From the NCBI RefSeq assembly GCF_038446955.1, contig NZ_CP151803.1, forward strand, positions 496,001 to 560,000: DNA of 64,000 bases. The letters are read 5' to 3'. Below are positions 55,103 through 62,495 of this stretch, piece after piece; positions within the stretch are counted from its first letter, which is position 1; the number at the start of each line of letters is the position of its first letter. The notes under the pieces are model-generated. The model was not told the origin of the DNA. It searched no databases and saw only the letters and a program-made list of their open reading frames with translations. This stretch comes from Pedobacter sp. FW305-3-2-15-E-R2A2. GTDB taxonomy: Bacteria > Bacteroidota > Bacteroidia > Sphingobacteriales > Sphingobacteriaceae. The translations under genes and the position numbers were made by a program.

Positions 55103-56419
55103 ATGAAGAAAATTATTTTATTGTTTTTTGCCCTGTTTCTTAGCATAACAGGGTTTTCACAAGGCGTATTGTCCTTGTTTAATCGCTCAGACGACTTCTT
55201 TAAGCTGATGGAACAGGAGAAATTTACGGAAGCATATGCTTTTTTTGATGAAAGCGCCCAGTCTAAAATTACCACGGAGAATCTGGAAGCGATCTGGAAA
55301 AACCTGCACACAAATTATGGAAAGGTATTGAGTACTGATGTCATTCAAAGTAAAGCGGAAGGTGAGTTTTTTGCCGTTTCTGTAGATGTTAAATTCGAAA
55401 AGGAAACCCAGGGCTTTTTATTGGTCTTTAATAAGAGCGAGAAAATGGTGGGGCTTTTTCCAAGACAGAAATCTAACCAGCAATCGTATTTGAGACCTGC
55501 TTACGCAGATACAAATGCCTATAAAGAAAAAGAGATTTATATTAAGACCGCCGGGCATAGCCTGGTAGGTGTATTAACCACTCCGGCAAAAGGGACCAAC
55601 TTCCCGATTGTTGTTTTGCTGCATGGTTCCGGTCCAAGTGATATGGATGAGACTGTAGGGCCAAATAAGCCCTTTAAAGATCTTGCTGCGGGTTTAGCAA
55701 CCAAAGGTATAGCCAGTATCCGTTATGTGAAAAGGACGCTTGCCTATGCAGGTGAGTTTACTAAAATATTTACGGTTAAGGAAGAAGTAACAGATGATGC
55801 CCTGGCGGCAATTGCATTGGCGAGGACAATTCCCGGAGCAGATAAAAAGAAAATTTACCTGTTTGGACATAGCATGGGAGGTATGCTGGCACCAAAGCTG
55901 GCTACATTGGCTCCGGATCTTAATGGCCTGATCATGGCAGCAGCTCCGGCAAGAAAATTAACGGATATTATTGACGACCAAAACAGGTATTCGGCCTCAC
56001 AGGTGAAAGATACTACAGGCGCAGTAAAGAAACAGCTGGAAGAAGCTTTAAAGGAAACTGCAAAAACCAGAATCACCAAACTTGGCCTGGTTAAACCCGA
56101 TTCTTTACTGTTGGGCTTACCGGCAGCTTACTGGGTTGATTTAAATCTTTATGATCAGGTTGGAACAGCGAAAAAGTTGGTCAAACAGAAGATGATGATT
56201 GTACAGGGAGGCTTCGATTTTCAGGTATCTACACAGGATTATCAAATCTGGAATGCAGCTTTAGGTAAGAAAAAGAACGTGACACTGAAATTATACCCTG
56301 ATCTGAACCATTTGTTGAGTCCCCAAAAAGAAAAGGGAAATATGGTGCAATATGGAATACCGGTCAGTGTTTCAGAAGTATTGGTGAATGATATTGCCAC
56401 CTGGATCAAGGCGAAATAA
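55103..56419 (+). CDS. secreted alpha/beta hydrolase with DUF3887-like N-terminal domain
   Basis: A 438-residue exported hydrolase. A signal peptide (MKKIILLFFALFLSITGFSQ) is followed by a DUF3887-like NTF2-fold domain (about 28-125, FFKLMEQEKFTEAYAFFDESAQSKIT) and an alpha/beta hydrolase domain (about 145-435). The nucleophile lies in GHSMGG (S257), the oxyanion region in HGSGPSDMDE, and candidates for the acid and base are an Asp in MIVQGGFDFQV and the His in DLNHLLSP. This combination is common in Bacteroidota. The substrate is probably an ester or peptide, but this is not visible. It stands alone between two terminators. Confidence 0.9.
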   Translation: MKKIILLFFALFLSITGFSQGVLSLFNRSDDFFKLMEQEKFTEAYAFFDESAQSKITTENLEAIWKNLHTNYGKVLSTDVIQSKAEGEFFAVSVDVKFEKETQGFLLVFNKSEKMVGLFPRQKSNQQSYLRPAYADTNAYKEKEIYIKTAGHSLVGVLTTPAKGTNFPIVVLLHGSGPSDMDETVGPNKPFKDLAAGLATKGIASIRYVKRTLAYAGEFTKIFTVKEEVTDDALAAIALARTIPGADKKKIYLFGHSMGGMLAPKLATLAPDLNGLIMAAAPARKLTDIIDDQNRYSASQVKDTTGAVKKQLEEALKETAKTRITKLGLVKPDSLLLGLPAAYWVDLNLYDQVGTAKKLVKQKMMIVQGGFDFQVSTQDYQIWNAALGKKKNVTLKLYPDLNHLLSPQKEKGNMVQYGIPVSVSEVLVNDIATWIKAK

Positions 56420-56424
56420 CTCAA

Positions 56425-56467
56425 ATGCCTTGGTGACCCCATCAGGTCATCAAGGCATATTTTTTTG
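56425..56467. terminator. bidirectional terminator after the hydrolase
   Basis: A 14-bp stem, ATGCCTTGGTGACC (56425-56438) with GGTCATCAAGGCAT (56445-56458), one G-U pair, and a T-tract. It separates the hydrolase from the convergent anti-sigma-like gene. Confidence 0.85.
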
Positions 56468-56475
56468 TAAGCAGG

Positions 56476-56760
56476 TTAGTCGGATACTTTGTCCAGACTT
56501 AAAAGAATGCTTTGCTTTAAGTCCTCATTCTTAAGCTGAGGAAGGAGGCTTAACTCATCAAAATTGATGACCTGGGCTTGAATAACTTTGTCGAGTAAGA
56601 TGCTTTGCTGCTGATAAATGGTACAGCCATCACAGATATTGGTATGAAGGCGTAATTGCAGCCTTTCTATCCATGATAAGCCAAACAGGGATTTCTTCTC
56701 TATTAATTCTGTCGCCCTTGTGCAGGAAAGTAAGATCAGGTGTATGATTTTTTTCTTCAT
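56476..56760 (-). CDS. small zinc-finger anti-sigma-like protein
   Basis: A 94-residue protein with a putative zinc-binding ZAS-type motif: LHTNICDGCTIY (H-x3-C-x2-C). This is the core of the zf-HC2 anti-sigma family, here in a short form without a transmembrane helix. It lies 5 bp after the sigma gene, which supports a cognate sigma/anti-sigma pair. A redox- or metal-responsive control of the sigma is typical of this family. No receptor or sensor domain is attached. Confidence 0.8.
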   Translation of the reverse strand: MKKKIIHLILLSCTRATELIEKKSLFGLSWIERLQLRLHTNICDGCTIYQQQSILLDKVIQAQVINFDELSLLPQLKNEDLKQSILLSLDKVSD

Positions 56761-56765
56761 TTTCG

Positions 56766-57365
56766 CTATCCGTTAAACCAGTTGATCTGTAAACACTTTC
56801 TGAGTTGCAACTTTGCCCTATGGATGATTTGCCAGTAATTAGTCGGCGTAACTCCCAATTCCTGACACACTTGTTCTGGTTTTTTTTCTTCCAGAAATTT
56901 TAACTGAACTGCCGAAAACCACTTTAAGGGTAATTTCTTCATGCAGTCCTGAAGCGTTGTATTAAAATCAGGATCGTCTAAAAGATGCACAGTTTCTTCC
57001 TGCCATGGTTGGGGGCTTTCTCCTGGATTCCATTCTCCATGGACATTGAATAATTTGTCGAAAAGTGCATCGGATCCATTTTCAATTGTTGTAAGTATTG
57101 CGATGCTGGGATCCTTATATTTTTGGCGGTGATAATCTGTGATTTTATGCCTTAAAATTCCAAATAGCCATGATTTTGGAGTTGATTTTCCTTCAAACTG
57201 ATCAAATGATTTCAGGGCCACCAGGAAAGTTTCCTGAACGAGGTCTTCTGCGGATTCTTTATTTGAGGTTTTATAAAAAGCCCAGGAATATAAGCTGTCA
57301 AAGTATAAGAGGACCCAGGACCTGATTGTTTTTGCCCTTCCTGAAGTATGAATTGAAGGCTCCAT
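56766..57365 (-). CDS. ECF RNA polymerase sigma factor (second)
   Basis: A 199-residue ECF sigma factor. Region 2 includes LYSWAFYKTSNKESAEDLVQETFLVALKSFDQFEGKSTPKSWLFGILRHKITDYHRQ, with the typical DLVQETF core. Region 4 is LEEKKPEQVCQELGVTPTNYWQIIHRAKLQLRKCLQ. The linker between regions 2 and 4 is longer than usual. It is followed 5 bp later by the anti-sigma-like gene. A -7-like TAGATTTG (minus strand, 57370-57377) lies only 4 bp before the start codon, so a near-leaderless transcript is possible, but no good -33 element accompanies it. The target genes are unknown. Confidence 0.92.
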   Translation of the reverse strand: MEPSIHTSGRAKTIRSWVLLYFDSLYSWAFYKTSNKESAEDLVQETFLVALKSFDQFEGKSTPKSWLFGILRHKITDYHRQKYKDPSIAILTTIENGSDALFDKLFNVHGEWNPGESPQPWQEETVHLLDDPDFNTTLQDCMKKLPLKWFSAVQLKFLEEKKPEQVCQELGVTPTNYWQIIHRAKLQLRKCLQINWFNG

Positions 57366-57411
57366 TGTACAAATCTAGTATAATTATGAATGTCGGAAGC
57401 AACAATTGTTT

Positions 57412-57444
57412 CCCGTCATCCCGAAATCAATGCAGGACGACGGG
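57412..57444 (-). terminator. hairpin after the 119-residue protein gene
   Basis: CCCGTCATCC (57412-57421) pairs with GGACGACGGG (57435-57444), with one G-U pair. It follows the stop of the minus-strand gene ending at 57450, with no T-tract. It may terminate or attenuate transcription before the sigma gene. Confidence 0.45.
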
Positions 57445-57449
57445 TGGTG

Positions 57450-57809
57450 TTATTTCTTTCTTGCAGCCAGGATCTGTCTATGCCATTTCTTCATGACTTT
57501 CCTCCCTGCAATCTCTACTTTTTCTGCGTTTTTGTTTCCGTCGTCCAGGTGTTTAAAGACCACTTCTGCAAGTGCATCCATAAAAGGCTCATGAAAAGGA
57601 AGCTCTGCCTGAATCTGGGGACTGCCTTCCATGATCTCATTCAGAAAGAATAGCGTGGCCCAGCGTTCATTGCCATCTGGCCTGCTATAGTAAAAGGGAA
57701 AGGAGACCCTGTTGATGAATTTTTGAATAATCATTTCAGGGTCAACCTGAAACAAGTCGCACAGCATACTGAAGTCTTCCGGAAGACTGACTTTTAAATT
57801 AAGGTCCAT
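57450..57809 (-). CDS. hypothetical protein with an FxxxC...QxF module
   Basis: A 119-residue soluble, mostly helical protein of no recognised family. Its N-terminal part (about residues 13-36) contains the pattern F-x3-C-x11-Q-x-F-[IM]-[DN]-x-[IV]-S. The same pattern, at the same spacing, occurs twice in the protein encoded immediately upstream. This suggests gene duplication and fusion of one small helical domain. The gene lies 15 bp after that protein. No signal peptide or membrane segment is seen. Confidence 0.75.
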   Translation of the reverse strand: MDLNLKVSLPEDFSMLCDLFQVDPEMIIQKFINRVSFPFYYSRPDGNERWATLFFLNEIMEGSPQIQAELPFHEPFMDALAEVVFKHLDDGNKNAEKVEIAGRKVMKKWHRQILAARKK

Positions 57810-57824
57810 AATTTCTGATTTATT

Positions 57825-58565
57825 TTAAACGGAGTGAATGAGCTTGTGGTAATAATTGTCGTATAATTTGTAGTATTTTTCGCGTCGTTTCTCCACACTG
57901 CGAACAATAAATAAGTGAAGGTGCAGTTCCTGGATATGGTCGATAAATTCGACCTGCAGGGCTTTATGGGAAGGGCTGCTGTGGAGGGCATTACATTTGG
58001 TAATGGCCTGGTAGAAAAAGGCCATGGCATGGTTTTCTAATAGATGATGTAAGCCAATTCGGGCATGTGTTTCCGGAAGGGAGATCTGATCCATAAAATG
58101 TTGAAGGTATACTTCCGGCCTGCAATTGTGGGTTTCACACATGATGGAAAAGTCGATCCCCAGCTGAAGGGTATTTACTTCGTCAAGCTCCAGGGTTCGT
58201 GACGTGGTGACTTTAGGCTCCATGAGGTTGAAAATCTTTTTTACAATGGGGATGCACATCTTTCTTCTTTTATTTTCTGGGGTTCTCGGCCTTACGCTCA
58301 TTTGAACAATCTCCCTGACGTATTTTATGATAGCATTCCTATTGGTTTCAAAAGCGGGGCTGACCCCCTCAATGGGTGGATGAGGGTGACTTAACAAAGT
58401 ATTTGTGGCAAAGCGGTAACCATCATTTGATTTATGACTTAGGGAATCGTAGAAGGAAATGTGATCTATGAACAGCTGCAATACTTCTGGTACGGCTAAA
58501 TGATAAGTGGCACAGGCAATTTTAAATTCCAGAGGAATGGTCAATCCGGGGTTGTCTTTTTTCAT
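57825..58565 (-). CDS. hypothetical protein with two FxxxC...QxF modules
   Basis: A 246-residue protein. The open frame extends 48 codons further but overlaps the preceding gene; the ATG ending at 58565 leaves a 16-bp gap and is preferred. Two copies of the F-x3-C-x11-Q-x-F-[IM]-[DN]-x-[IV]-S module lie at about residues 14-37 and 139-162. Each is followed by a helical region rich in His and Asn (RFATNTLLSHPHPP; GLHHLLENHAMAFFYQAI). No family is recognised and there is no signal peptide. It is the second gene of a three-gene minus-strand unit. Confidence 0.75.
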   Translation of the reverse strand: MKKDNPGLTIPLEFKIACATYHLAVPEVLQLFIDHISFYDSLSHKSNDGYRFATNTLLSHPHPPIEGVSPAFETNRNAIIKYVREIVQMSVRPRTPENKRRKMCIPIVKKIFNLMEPKVTTSRTLELDEVNTLQLGIDFSIMCETHNCRPEVYLQHFMDQISLPETHARIGLHHLLENHAMAFFYQAITKCNALHSSPSHKALQVEFIDHIQELHLHLFIVRSVEKRREKYYKLYDNYYHKLIHSV

Positions 58566-58581
58566 GAATGATGTGTTATGG

Positions 58582-59247
58582 TTATTCAAATACTTTCTCA
58601 TACCTGCAGCCATATTCGTTTGATCTGATTCTTTTGAGTTTTGGGAAATCGTTTTTCTTGGTGAGCTCTGACAATGCGGTCTGTATATACCGGGGTTCGA
58701 TACTTTCATTGCCTATGGCACTGCGGCAACGCTGATAAATGACCAAAGGAGTTTGGGGGCTGAAAAACAACCGGCCTTCAAAAAGAACATTTAAAATGGC
58801 CTTTACTTCTGCAGCATTTTCCTTTTCTGCAGTCTGATATCTGATGTAGGCAGGGTTCTCTTCCAGGAGCTGGAAAACCAGCGCCTCAGACTTGTCCTCT
58901 TCTATACGAAACATCTTATGTTCAATCCTGGGGCCTTCGATATGCTTTGTCAGGAGATAATTCTTTGTGTAATTCTGGTGTTCAAATCCGGGAGTCATGG
59001 CCCTTAAAGAAATTTCCTCCATCGCAGATCTGAAACAATGTATATCTTCAAAAGAGAAGCCTATACTTTTTAGCTCTTCCTTTTGTTTGATGAAATCTAT
59101 GTGATAGCCCATTAAAAAGGACGCCTCCGCTGTGGAGTAGCCCTTGGCGATTCTTTTAATCATAAAGCTATATAGCATGGCCAGATGCAAAGCCGACATG
59201 CGCGCAGTAAAAGTTAGCGTGACCGGTTTTTTGTTTTCTTCTTTCAT
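58582..59247 (-). CDS. hypothetical protein, first gene of the unknown three-gene unit
   Basis: A 221-residue soluble protein. The N-terminal third is helical (MSALHLAMLYSFMIKRIAKGYSTAEASFLMGYHIDFIKQKEEL). The C-terminal portion (about 165-220: LVIYQRCRSAIGNESIEPRYIQTALSELTKKNDFPKLKRI, then NEYGCRYEKVF) has the size and pattern of a winged helix, but I do not recognise a family. It is transcribed away from the XRE regulator gene, and its start region overlaps palindromic sites that the regulator may use. It is probably cotranscribed with the two downstream genes. Confidence 0.72.
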   Translation of the reverse strand: MKEENKKPVTLTFTARMSALHLAMLYSFMIKRIAKGYSTAEASFLMGYHIDFIKQKEELKSIGFSFEDIHCFRSAMEEISLRAMTPGFEHQNYTKNYLLTKHIEGPRIEHKMFRIEEDKSEALVFQLLEENPAYIRYQTAEKENAAEVKAILNVLFEGRLFFSPQTPLVIYQRCRSAIGNESIEPRYIQTALSELTKKNDFPKLKRIRSNEYGCRYEKVFE

Positions 59248-59270
59248 ATTTGAGGGTTAAGAAATGAGAT

Positions 59271-59291
59271 TTGTATAGATTATCTATACAA
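59271..59291. promoter_or_regulatory. palindromic operator, divergent XRE / unknown-cluster promoter region
   Basis: A perfect palindrome with 10-bp arms, TTGTATAGAT (59271-59280) and ATCTATACAA (59282-59291), around one T. It partly overlaps the -7 element of the minus-strand promoter. A second partial copy, GTATAGATTATCT (59326-59338), lies 53 bp away, close to five helical turns. A further half site, ATCTATACA, is at 59378-59386. Confidence 0.75.
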
Positions 59292-59320
59292 ACGTATGGA
59301 TAATAGATCAATTTAACCAA
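59289..59320 (-). promoter_or_regulatory. candidate promoter of the unknown three-gene unit
   Basis: On the minus strand TACGTTTG (59289-59296) matches the -7 consensus TAnnTTTG. A TTG (59318-59320) lies 21 bp upstream, two more than ideal. The operator palindrome overlaps the -7 element, consistent with repression. Confidence 0.5.
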
Positions 59321-59365
59321 TTATAGTATAGATTATCTTAGTCATTTATATATTTATCTGTATTA

Positions 59366-59611
59366 ATGTTTAAAAAATCTATACATTTTATGACTAAACT
59401 GGGAGATTATTTAGCACCGCGTTCTGTAAATAAGGCGGAGATCGCAAGAAAGACGGGGTTGACGCGGGCAAGAATGAATGAGTTGACACTAACGGAAACC
59501 TCCAAGCTCAGAGCAGAAGAGCTTTATTTGATTGCGTTGGCAATTAATGTAAAACCCGCAGAGATGCTGGAAGAAATGTATCATGGCCTGACATTGATAG
59601 AAGGGAGTTAA
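59366..59611 (+). CDS. XRE-family helix-turn-helix regulator
   Basis: An 81-residue protein made of a single helix-turn-helix domain: NKAEIARKTGLTRARMNELTLTETSKLRAEELYLIALAINVKPAEML, with the typical Cro/CI helix-turn-helix spacing. The start may instead be the internal ATG at 59390. The divergent region upstream carries a perfect palindrome and repeated half sites, so autoregulation plus control of the minus-strand genes is likely. The gene is 12 bp upstream of the PAS sensor and probably co-transcribed with it. Confidence 0.85.
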   Translation: MFKKSIHFMTKLGDYLAPRSVNKAEIARKTGLTRARMNELTLTETSKLRAEELYLIALAINVKPAEMLEEMYHGLTLIEGS

Positions 59612-59623
59612 ACGGAATTCAAC

Positions 59624-60814
59624 ATGCGGAAAAAATCAGCCTTTATTACGATCATCTATATTGCCCTGGGAGCGGTCTGGTTAAATCTGGGCAGTCATTG
59701 GATAGAAAGACTGGATGAGCGTACTCCAGGAGAGGACATGAGCTTTCTGTATGATTATAAGAACATCATTTTTCTAATCGTTTCTGGTCTGATTCTGTTT
59801 CTGTTGATCGAAATGCACCGTAGAAGTCTTTCCAGTGTAGAGAAAAGTTATAAGCAACTTTTTGAAGGCTCCATTGCGGCCATTTACGTACTAGACCGAA
59901 GCAGTTACCGGCTGATGGAGGTGAACGAAGTGATGGTCAGAAAATATGGCTATAGCAGGAGAGAGCTTTTAGAAATGACGGCACTTGACCTGCGGCCGAC
60001 AGAAGAACGGGCTAAACTGGAAGAATACCTGAATTCAGAACATCCGGAAGGCAGGGCATCGGGAGTCTGGTTGCATAAAAAGAAAAACGGAGATGTTTTT
60101 CATATGCTGATTTCTCATCATAGCACCGTATTTCAGGGGAAACCAGCTTATACTGTAATAGCGGTTGATATAGAGCGGCATGTTAAAGCAGAAGAGCGCA
60201 TTAAGGAGCTGTTGGATGTCTATGAGACGGTAACGAGTGTGACTAATGATGTGATCTGGGAATATTGTCCCGGGACAGACCAACTGGATTGGATGAATGG
60301 CTTTACAGAAATTTTTGGATATACAGCCGAGCTTTCTGAAAATACCAGAGAATGGATCCTGAGTAAAATTCATCCTGACGACAGGGAGCGGGTAGAGCAG
60401 AGCATGGAAGAATCTCTGGCGCAGCTCAGCAATTCCTGGCGCTGTGAATATCGGCTTGCCTGTGCCGATGGAACTTATAAATATGTTTCCAATCAGGCGT
60501 TTATTTTATTGGACAAAGATGGGCAGGCAAAGAAGATGGTGGGTGCATTAAGGGATATTACCCTGCGGAAGAATTATGAGCAACGTTTGTTGCGTAAAAA
60601 TCAGATGCTCAAAGATATTGCCTGGAAAAATTCACATGAACTTCGCAGGCCGGTAAGCAATATCGCTGGCATTCTTAATTTGCTGAAAGCTGATGCTGAA
60701 CGCAATCAGACAGATATTTCCTTACTTGAAATGCTGGAACGGTCGGCCTTGGAACTGGATGAAATCATTACCAAAATAAATGTTTCTACAAAGAATGTTG
60801 ACTTGAAAAACTAA
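59624..60814 (+). CDS. membrane PAS sensor with His box but no ATPase domain
   Basis: A 396-residue membrane sensor. It has two transmembrane helices (about 8-24 and 46-65) enclosing a short periplasmic loop, and two PAS domains (about 73-188 and 200-318, the second with a PAC-like stretch WRCEYRLACADGTYKYVSNQAF). It ends with a DHp-like helix pair starting at KNSHELRRPVSNIAGILNLL, where H338 is the expected phospho-acceptor. It terminates about 55 residues later, with no N, G1, F or G2 boxes of a histidine-kinase ATPase domain. It thus cannot autophosphorylate by itself. The receiver-only protein encoded 109 bp downstream is the obvious partner. The stop codon is a clean TAA and the frame is not visibly broken. 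Confidence 0.9.
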   Translation: MRKKSAFITIIYIALGAVWLNLGSHWIERLDERTPGEDMSFLYDYKNIIFLIVSGLILFLLIEMHRRSLSSVEKSYKQLFEGSIAAIYVLDRSSYRLMEVNEVMVRKYGYSRRELLEMTALDLRPTEERAKLEEYLNSEHPEGRASGVWLHKKKNGDVFHMLISHHSTVFQGKPAYTVIAVDIERHVKAEERIKELLDVYETVTSVTNDVIWEYCPGTDQLDWMNGFTEIFGYTAELSENTREWILSKIHPDDRERVEQSMEESLAQLSNSWRCEYRLACADGTYKYVSNQAFILLDKDGQAKKMVGALRDITLRKNYEQRLLRKNQMLKDIAWKNSHELRRPVSNIAGILNLLKADAERNQTDISLLEMLERSALELDEIITKINVSTKNVDLKN

Positions 60815-60858
60815 TCTTGTTTTTTATGTTAATCGGATTATCGTAACAATTACACTCC

Positions 60859-60880
60859 ATTTTGCAATCTATGGCAAAAT
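60859..60880 (+). other. small inverted repeat between the sensor and receiver genes
   Basis: ATTTTGC (60859-60865) and GCAAAAT (60874-60880) frame an 8-nt loop. It lies in the 109-bp gap and may be part of a promoter or a processing site. Confidence 0.35.
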
Positions 60881-60923
60881 TGTTGCTAGTACTCCGGTGA
60901 AGTTCCATTTAAAACAATTAAAA

Positions 60924-61286
60924 ATGATCAAAAGAATACATGTACTTGAAGACGATGAAGATATCAGATATATAATTGGTGTTTTACTTAAAGATGAGGG
61001 GTATGAATTACAGCTTTCGTCTACTTTTACTGAATTAAAAGAGAAATTGAAAGATTCTGTTCCTGATTTATTCATTTTAGATGTCATGTTGCCGGATGGT
61101 GACGGTGCTGAAATTTGTAAAGACCTGAAATCAGATCTTTTTACTAAACACATTCCAATCATTGTGATGTCTGCAAATGATCAGAATAAAGAACTCAGCA
61201 TTTCTGCCGGCGCGGATGATTACATCAGCAAACCATTCGATATTGATTATATTGTTAAAAGAATTAAAAAGCTGCTGGAAAAATAG
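60924..61286 (+). CDS. receiver-only response regulator (CheY-like)
   Basis: A 120-residue single-domain response regulator; the start at 60924 is preferred over one nine codons upstream. It has all the receiver residues: D10/D11 acidic pocket, D53 in FILDVMLPDGDG, S83 and K103 in SKPF. There is no output domain. It probably relays phosphate or binds a partner protein. It follows the PAS sensor lacking an ATPase domain, with which it likely forms a signalling pair. A terminator is found 20 bp later. Confidence 0.92.
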   Translation: MIKRIHVLEDDEDIRYIIGVLLKDEGYELQLSSTFTELKEKLKDSVPDLFILDVMLPDGDGAEICKDLKSDLFTKHIPIIVMSANDQNKELSISAGADDYISKPFDIDYIVKRIKKLLEK

Positions 61287-61306
61287 TCAGCTTTCCCGAA
61301 TATGAT

Positions 61307-61356
61307 AAAGCCCTTTTTGTGCACACTTAACTGTATGCCCGGAAAGGGCTTTTTTA
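61307..61356 (+). terminator. terminator after the receiver gene
   Basis: AAAGCCCTTT (61307-61316) pairs with AAAGGGCTTT (61343-61352) across a 26-nt loop, followed by a T-rich run. Confidence 0.75.
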
Positions 61357-61380
61357 TTTACAAAAGCTGTAAAAAGAAAA

Positions 61381-61492
61381 CAGGGATAAACCTTGGAGAG
61401 GTATCCCTGTTAATTGATGGTTGGCCCACCACAGACCAACCTAAACCAAACAAACTATGACTATAACGGACTTCATTATAAGAAAGTTTTAA
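61381..61492 (+). other. hairpin and 11-codon frame with typical leader
   Basis: A stem CAGGGATA (61381-61388) with TATCCCTG (61402-61409), then an A-rich ACCAACCTAAACCAAAC leader, then an ATG at 61457 that opens an 11-residue frame (MTITDFIIRKF). It could be a leader peptide, a tiny gene or chance. Confidence 0.3.
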
Positions 61493-61502
61493 TGAATTGA
61501 AA

Positions 61503-61775
61503 TTAAACACTACTATGACAATTGAGGGACTGTATTTCGTAATAAAATCTATTTGTCATACTGGGATCTTCTTTTAGCTCATACTGATAATATAAATCGA
61601 GGTGGGTAATTAGACAGTCTGCTACGGGGTGTGGGAGCCCGGTCTCAACTTTGTAATAAATCCGATCTCCAATATTCAGGAAGGGGTTGAACTGATTTCT
61701 GATGTAGATGATTACAATATCTGAGATTTCATATTCCATGATTAAAGGTATCATGAAAAAATTAATTCTTCTCAT
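61503..61775 (-). CDS. small hypothetical protein
   Basis: A 90-residue soluble protein if the first ATG (ending 61775) is used; in-frame ATGs ending at 61754 and 61739 are equally possible, giving 83 or 78 residues. It has short beta-like segments (DIVIIYIRNQF, DRIYYKVETGL, LDLYYQYELKEDPS) and no recognised domain. The gene stands alone on the minus strand and is divergent from the next gene. Function unknown. Confidence 0.6.
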   Translation of the reverse strand: MRRINFFMIPLIMEYEISDIVIIYIRNQFNPFLNIGDRIYYKVETGLPHPVADCLITHLDLYYQYELKEDPSMTNRFYYEIQSLNCHSSV

Positions 61776-61840
61776 TTCTGTTTTGTTATGACATTAGATT
61801 TTTTAGCTTTAAAAACTTAAATATTCGAAAGGGGGGAATT

Positions 61841-62428
61841 TTGGAAGATGCAATTAAAGGGATCGTACCGCATGTACTGAGCTTTGCGATCAATGAGTTT
61901 TGTAAAAATGGTTTTCTTCTTGCTTATGAGAAGGAGCTTTCCGACCTGAAAGGATTGGTAGATGCAGATTCGAATTCTGATACCGATTATGAATTGCTCA
62001 GATCAGTCGATGATGAGGTGGTCAAGCTATTGCTGTCCTCTGTAGATAAGACCCTCCAATGCTTAAGCACCTATTTTCTGATCAATAACCTGGATGAAAT
62101 GGAGGTTTTAGGCAACGAGGAATATAATTTGCTGGCCTCAGATAATTATTATTGCTACCTGATGGACTGGGGAAGCCAGACTTACGCTGATCTGCTGGAT
62201 AACTTGCCTGGTGTTTATCTGTCCATGGCACAGATGCTGTACCACACGAGTTGTCAGCTTGAACTGATGGTGATTGATGTTCCCGATGAAACTTATGAGG
62301 AGTTTCATGAGCGCTATTATGAGATTCTCGATCAGAAAATAGATAGCGATGATAAGAATGTAGCACTGCTCTATGACCTGATCGTAGCACTGAATGAAGA
62401 CTTGCTGGAAATTAGCCGGCTGTCTTAA
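61841..62428 (+). CDS. hypothetical acidic helical protein with TTG start
   Basis: A 195-residue acidic, helical protein with no family I recognise. No in-frame ATG occurs near the N-terminus; the best start is the TTG at 61841, preceded by an unusually G-rich stretch (GGGGGG at 61831-61836) that could act as a Shine-Dalgarno sequence, which is rare in this phylum. The sequence reads as one helical bundle (PHVLSFAINEFCKNGFLLAYEKELSDL; LLYDLIVALNEDLLEISRLS). It ends 67 bp before the cupin gene, possibly in the same transcript. Confidence 0.8.
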   Translation: MEDAIKGIVPHVLSFAINEFCKNGFLLAYEKELSDLKGLVDADSNSDTDYELLRSVDDEVVKLLLSSVDKTLQCLSTYFLINNLDEMEVLGNEEYNLLASDNYYCYLMDWGSQTYADLLDNLPGVYLSMAQMLYHTSCQLELMVIDVPDETYEEFHERYYEILDQKIDSDDKNVALLYDLIVALNEDLLEISRLS

Positions 62429-62495
62429 TCCCCTGATCAGGAGTTTCATTTTACAGCGATATTATTATATTTGGCATGTAAAATATCAGAACAAA

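Noticed and set aside
57412-57444. Inverted repeat as a transposon end
   Set aside because: No transposase and no second copy; the position after a stop codon fits a transcription hairpin better.
57390-57653. 87-codon plus-strand frame opposite the 119-residue gene
   Set aside because: It mirrors the minus-strand gene, which has the better composition and shares a module with its neighbour.
58566-58709. N-terminal extension of the 246-residue hypothetical protein
   Set aside because: It overlaps the 3' end of the preceding gene, and the extra residues look like an out-of-frame shadow.
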